64,000 bases of DNA from Knoellia aerolata DSM 18566 (GTDB lineage: Bacteria; Actinomycetota; Actinomycetes; Actinomycetales; Dermatophilaceae), in NCBI RefSeq assembly GCF_000768695.1, contig NZ_AVPL01000006.1:37399-101398 (forward strand). The letters run 5' to 3'. The position numbers and the translations under genes are program-made. The notes under the pieces were generated by a model. That model was not told the DNA's origin. It did no database searches and saw only the letters and a program-made list of their open reading frames with translations. Within the stretch, counting starts at the first letter, position 1; every line of letters starts with the position of its first letter. Of this stretch, positions 60,751 through 64,000 are shown in pieces.

Positions 60751-61126
60751 CCTTGTCGATGACGGCCTGCTCCTCCGGGCTGACGCCGTCGGAGGCGTCG
60801 GCCACCGCCTGCGTGGCCTCCATGATGACGCCCGAGAACGCCTCCGCGGACCCGTCGGCCTTGGCCGTGAGGAGCGCCTTCGCCTCCGTGAGGCCGGTGA
60901 GCACGGCCTGCTCCTGCGCGGCCGCGTCGCCCGTCGGCGGGGACGGGAACCCGCCCGAGCGCAGCAGGTCGGTGATCTCCTTGGGGCCCGCCGCCAGGGC
61001 CTTGGACCCGGCGAGGCTCTCCTTGAAGGAGGACAGGAAGCCCGGGTCGGCCTTGCTCACGAGGGCGATCGCCCCGAAGGCGGCGTTGCGGACCGTGTCG
61101 CGTTCTGCATCGGTGTAGTCAGCCAT
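60731..61126 (-). CDS. helical hypothetical protein
   Basis: A 131-residue, all-helical soluble protein beginning MADYTDAERDTVRNAAFGAI. It has a repeated look (VSKADPGFLSSFKESL, AVADASDGVSPEEQAVIDKV) that is reminiscent of TerB-like helical proteins, but I would not assign a family. No cysteine, signal peptide or membrane segment. It ends within the flavoprotein gene and starts 5 bases from the metallophosphoesterase stop, so the two probably share a message. Confidence 0.72.
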   Translation of the reverse strand: MADYTDAERDTVRNAAFGAIALVSKADPGFLSSFKESLAGSKALAAGPKEITDLLRSGGFPSPPTGDAAAQEQAVLTGLTEAKALLTAKADGSAEAFSGVIMEATQAVADASDGVSPEEQAVIDKVRAALA

Positions 61127-61131
61127 GCGCC

Positions 61132-63300
61132 TCAGTCTGCCCCGAGCGACTCCGTGGCGGGGCGCTGCGCCCGGACCTCTCTCAGGGTCAGCGAGTCGAG
61201 CGGTGAGGCACCCGCCTCGGGGCGCGTGCACTGCCGCTCCGGGTCGGTCACCGTGTCGATGCGGGTCCCGTTGAGCAGGCTGACGTCGTCGTATGCCGGC
61301 CGCCCCTCGATGACGTTGCGGTACCGGTACCGGGTCACCGAGGTCAGCCGGCAGGTCTCGCCGAAGGTGAGGACGTCGAACGCGGAGGGCTGCCCGACGA
61401 GCTCCTCGCCGTTCTCCTGACCCACGAAGTGGGTGAGCGGGCCTCCGCCGGTGAAGGTTCCGGCCTGGATCCGGTTCCCCTCGAGGTCTGGGGTGTGCAT
61501 GTGGCCGTTGACGGCGACGTCGGCCCTCGGCACGTCCTGGACGGCCCACGGCTCGTGCGAGACGAGCAGGTCCAACGGGTCCTCGTCCTCGAACGCGGCG
61601 ACGAAGGCGCGCTTGGCCGGCTGCTGCTTGTCGCTGCTCCGCTTGCCGTCGTCACCGAAGAAACGGGGGTCGTTGAACCCGCCGATCCGGATGCCGCCCG
61701 CCTCGGCCACGGTGTAGCTCTGCGCGTCACGCTGCAGGAGGACGACGTTGGGGATCGACGCCATCCGGTCGAGGATCGCCGTGTCCGTCGGCGACGTCGC
61801 GTCGTGGTTGCCGCGGACGAAGAGGTAGGGCACGGGCAGGGAGGCGATGCCGGCGAACATGCCCGTGGCGTTCCCCTCTGCCACCGTCCCGAAGTTGACG
61901 AGGTCGCCGGCGTCCACGACGAGGTCGATGTCCTCCTCCTCGACGATGGTGCGCATCAGGGCGTACTGGTTGCCCGAGTGCAGGTCGGAGACGAGCAGGA
62001 CCCGCAGGGCCGCGGGCTGGGCGAGCTCGGTGGGGGAGTACTTGTCCTGGAGGGCCGACGACAGGGCGATGAGGTTGCGCAGGTACGGCGACACCTGCGC
62101 CGAGCGCGCCTCGACGTCGGAGATGAGGGACTGGTTGCGCTGCACCGTGCCGAGGACGCCGGTCGAGGTGAACTCGTGCTGCCGCTCGGGTTGGTAGGTC
62201 TGCCAGATCCCCACCCCGGTGGCGGCGCAGGCGACGGCCCAGGCCACCCCGGCTCCGAGGAGGGACCACCGACGCGGACGGCGCCGCAGCACCAGGGACC
62301 TCACGAGCAGCCAGAGGGCCGCGACGACGAGGGCGCCGAGGGCGAAGCGCAGCCCGACGTCCCTGGCCGCCGTGACGATCGCGGCGTTGAGCTCGAGCGG
62401 TCCGGGCTGCAGGCTCGACACGGTGATCCCGGGCCGGCTGAGGATGTCGGCGATCGACGCCTTCACCTGGGGGGTCGCCTCGATCCCCGGCGCCAGGCCG
62501 GTGAAGCCGACGTCGATGTCACCGAACAGCGTCCGGGCGACGAGCCGGGTCGACTGCCGGGGGTCCATGGACAGCTGGACCTCGGCCGAGTAGTGGGTGG
62601 TGTGTGCCGTGGCCGGAGCGAGCCGCGTCGTCGCGACTCCGCCCGCGGTGCAGGCGAGGGTGAGCGCGGCGACCGTGAGCACGCTGCGGGCGCGCCGACC
62701 CCCGACCCGGTGCCCGAGCGCCCACCACGCGGTGACCGCGGTGGCGAGCGGCCACAGCGCGAGGAGGGCGGCCACGACGCGCTCGTGCGCACCGAACGGC
62801 ATACCCGCTCGGGAGCCGACGGTGAGGGAGGCGACGAGTGCGACGAGGACCACGGTCGCGGTCCGGGCGACCGGGGGGCGCAGGAGGGGGGTGGCCGCGG
62901 GGCGCGCGGCGAACCACGGCCACAGGGCGAGCAGTAGGAAGCTCGCGGCGGCCACGATCGTGTGGGTGAGGGAGTCGTCGGAACGGGAGGTGAGGGGGAC
63001 GAGGGCGACGGCGACGGTCGCGACCCCGGCCGCCCCGAGCACCCCGCGGCCCGCACGACGCATCCCCGGCAGCATGACTGCCGATCCGATGTGGGCCAGG
63101 CCGGTGACGACCAGCGCGACGGTCATGATCCAGCGGTGCGGGGTCTCCGTGGCAGCGAGGGCGCTGATCGACTCGCGCACCGGGTCGAACCCGTCGGGCT
63201 GGCGCGTCGCCGCCCAGGTCCAGCCACCGATGAGGGCGACGACCGCGGTCGTCGCGGTCATGAGGGCACCGCGCACGTGTCCCGAGGTCCGTGGCGCCAT
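61132..63300 (-). CDS. DUF998-type membrane domain fused to metallophosphoesterase
   Basis: A 722-residue membrane protein. Residues 1-~220 hold about six helices in DUF998 style (FDPVRESISALAATETPHRW, TGLAHIGSAVMLPGMRR). An extracytoplasmic-looking stretch follows (STRLVARTLFGDIDVGFTGL), two more helices near 320 and 350, then a calcineurin-like phosphoesterase with all metal motifs: SDLHSGNQ, VDAGDLVNFG, VRGNHDATS, VSHEP and NGHMHTPD. The C-terminus ends LTLREVRAQRP. The membrane topology would place the enzyme outside the cell if helix count is even. Substrate unknown. No close operon partner except the small helical gene. Confidence 0.85.
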   Translation of the reverse strand: MAPRTSGHVRGALMTATTAVVALIGGWTWAATRQPDGFDPVRESISALAATETPHRWIMTVALVVTGLAHIGSAVMLPGMRRAGRGVLGAAGVATVAVALVPLTSRSDDSLTHTIVAAASFLLLALWPWFAARPAATPLLRPPVARTATVVLVALVASLTVGSRAGMPFGAHERVVAALLALWPLATAVTAWWALGHRVGGRRARSVLTVAALTLACTAGGVATTRLAPATAHTTHYSAEVQLSMDPRQSTRLVARTLFGDIDVGFTGLAPGIEATPQVKASIADILSRPGITVSSLQPGPLELNAAIVTAARDVGLRFALGALVVAALWLLVRSLVLRRRPRRWSLLGAGVAWAVACAATGVGIWQTYQPERQHEFTSTGVLGTVQRNQSLISDVEARSAQVSPYLRNLIALSSALQDKYSPTELAQPAALRVLLVSDLHSGNQYALMRTIVEEEDIDLVVDAGDLVNFGTVAEGNATGMFAGIASLPVPYLFVRGNHDATSPTDTAILDRMASIPNVVLLQRDAQSYTVAEAGGIRIGGFNDPRFFGDDGKRSSDKQQPAKRAFVAAFEDEDPLDLLVSHEPWAVQDVPRADVAVNGHMHTPDLEGNRIQAGTFTGGGPLTHFVGQENGEELVGQPSAFDVLTFGETCRLTSVTRYRYRNVIEGRPAYDDVSLLNGTRIDTVTDPERQCTRPEAGASPLDSLTLREVRAQRPATESLGAD

Positions 63301-63322
63301 GCGCCAACCCTAGGCTGACGGG

Positions 63323-64000
63323 ATGGGTGCACCGCTGGCCGGACGTCTCCCCGAGCGTTCGTTCGCCGGGGTGCTCTTCGACATGGACGGGACGCTCATC
63401 GACTCGATGTCGGCCGTCGAGCGCTCGTGGCTGCGCTGGAGCGAGGAGTTCGGCATCGACCCGGTGGCGCTCGCGGGGTCGCACGGGCGGACCAGCGCCA
63501 ACACGATCGCCGTGGTCATGGCGGGCCGCTCCGAGGGCGAGCGGCTGCGGGCGCACTCGCGGATCGCCGAGATCGAGGTCGCCGACACCGAGGGCGTCGT
63601 CGTCCTGCCGGGGGCGCTCGAGGCACTCGAGTCGCTCACCCGCAGGGGGGTGAGGCACGCGATCGTGACGTCGTGCGAGCGCGACCTCGCCGCCGCCCGG
63701 CTGGCGGCGTCCGGGCTCCCGAGGCCCGAGGTCCTCGTCACGGCGAGCGACGTGGGCCACGGCAAACCCGGCCCCGAACCCTACGTCCGGGGCGCCGCGC
63801 TCCTCGGTCTGTCCCCGGGCGACTGCCTCGTCGTCGAGGACGCGACCGCGGGCCTCGTGTCCGGGCGTGCGGCCGGCGCCGGCGGGCTGCTCGCCGTCCT
63901 CGGGACCACGCCGGTCGAGGTGCTCGCCGCGGACGCCGACGTCGTCTTCGGAAGCGTCGCCGACGTCGACTGGCCCCGCCTCACCCACCCCACCCCCTGA
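63323..64000 (+). CDS. HAD-IA phosphatase (DOG1/GPP-like)
   Basis: A 225-residue HAD phosphatase with a helical cap: motif I VLFDMDGTLIDSMSAVERSW, motif II AIVTSCERDLAA, Lys in GHGKPGPEPYV and motif IV LVVEDATAGLVSGRAAG. The DSMSAVERSW form and cap GRTSANTIAVV match 2-deoxyglucose-6-phosphate/glycerol-1-phosphate phosphatases, so a sugar or polyol phosphate is likely. The gene is complete; its TGA is the last codon of the window. Confidence 0.9.
   Translation: MGAPLAGRLPERSFAGVLFDMDGTLIDSMSAVERSWLRWSEEFGIDPVALAGSHGRTSANTIAVVMAGRSEGERLRAHSRIAEIEVADTEGVVVLPGALEALESLTRRGVRHAIVTSCERDLAAARLAASGLPRPEVLVTASDVGHGKPGPEPYVRGAALLGLSPGDCLVVEDATAGLVSGRAAGAGGLLAVLGTTPVEVLAADADVVFGSVADVDWPRLTHPTP

Overview
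The window is a very GC-rich actinobacterial chromosome segment with third codon positions almost all G or C, GTG starts, tightly overlapping stop/start pairs, likely leaderless promoters and mycobacteria-like genes (glutamine-dependent NadE, ROX-type cupin, MsiK-dependent sugar ABC systems). I infer a member of the Micrococcales, plausibly Intrasporangiaceae. There are no rRNA or tRNA genes, no CRISPR array, no insertion sequence, and no gene-free stretch over 300 bases.

Layout. 1-9.1 kb is housekeeping: end of an ABC exporter, a CbiX-type chelatase, acetyltransferase and HAD genes, fumC, a branching-enzyme-like GH13 protein and a class III aminotransferase. 9.1-15.3 kb holds thioredoxin behind a strongly folded leader, an SGNH hydrolase, a 57-residue protein, LysR and PadR regulators and an oxidoreductase. 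15.3-19.2 kb holds a 700-residue protein with a duplicated cysteine module, and a dioxygenase/hydrolase pair resembling the quinone-detoxifying MhqE/MhqD pair behind two MarR-like operators. 19.3-22.6 kb pairs nadE with a DinB2-like polymerase; three palindromes on a 41-bp period lie between them. 22.6-28 kb has a quinone reductase, a small secreted protein, an ArgP-type regulator with an MFS exporter, and a TetR gene divergent from a homocysteine methyltransferase across twin operators.

28-35.8 kb carries acyl-CoA and redox genes: a crotonase, a molybdopterin oxidoreductase, and a five-gene operon (acyl-CoA dehydrogenase, SDR, APH-type kinase, histidine phosphatase, SDR) resembling the ACAD10/11 and Lva systems that break down 4-hydroxyacyl-CoAs. 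A UvrA-like protein without a UvrB-binding domain follows. 38.5-45.6 kb has a three-gene minus-strand operon, a GlgC-like gene, a small acidic repeat protein translationally coupled to a JmjC/ROX-type cupin hydroxylase, and an ABC-F protein.

45.6-56.8 kb is a polyol-use locus (xylulokinase, two zinc dehydrogenases, mannitol-type dehydrogenase, binding protein and two permeases but no ATPase, SorC-type regulator), interrupted by a protein with WXG100-like ends and a propeller-like middle. The last part has a sucrase/ferredoxin-like protein, an acyl-CoA ligase, a geranylgeranyl-reductase-type flavoprotein, a DUF998-metallophosphoesterase fusion and a HAD phosphatase ending exactly at the window edge.

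The best candidates for something undescribed are the acidic repeat peptide with its coupled hydroxylase (42.4-44.0 kb), the 41-bp-phased palindromes beside dinB (21.4 kb), the WXG-propeller-WXG protein (47.2 kb), the duplicated cysteine-module protein (15.3 kb), and a 45-nt element repeated inside the 5' ends of two genes (28.85 and 32.35 kb).
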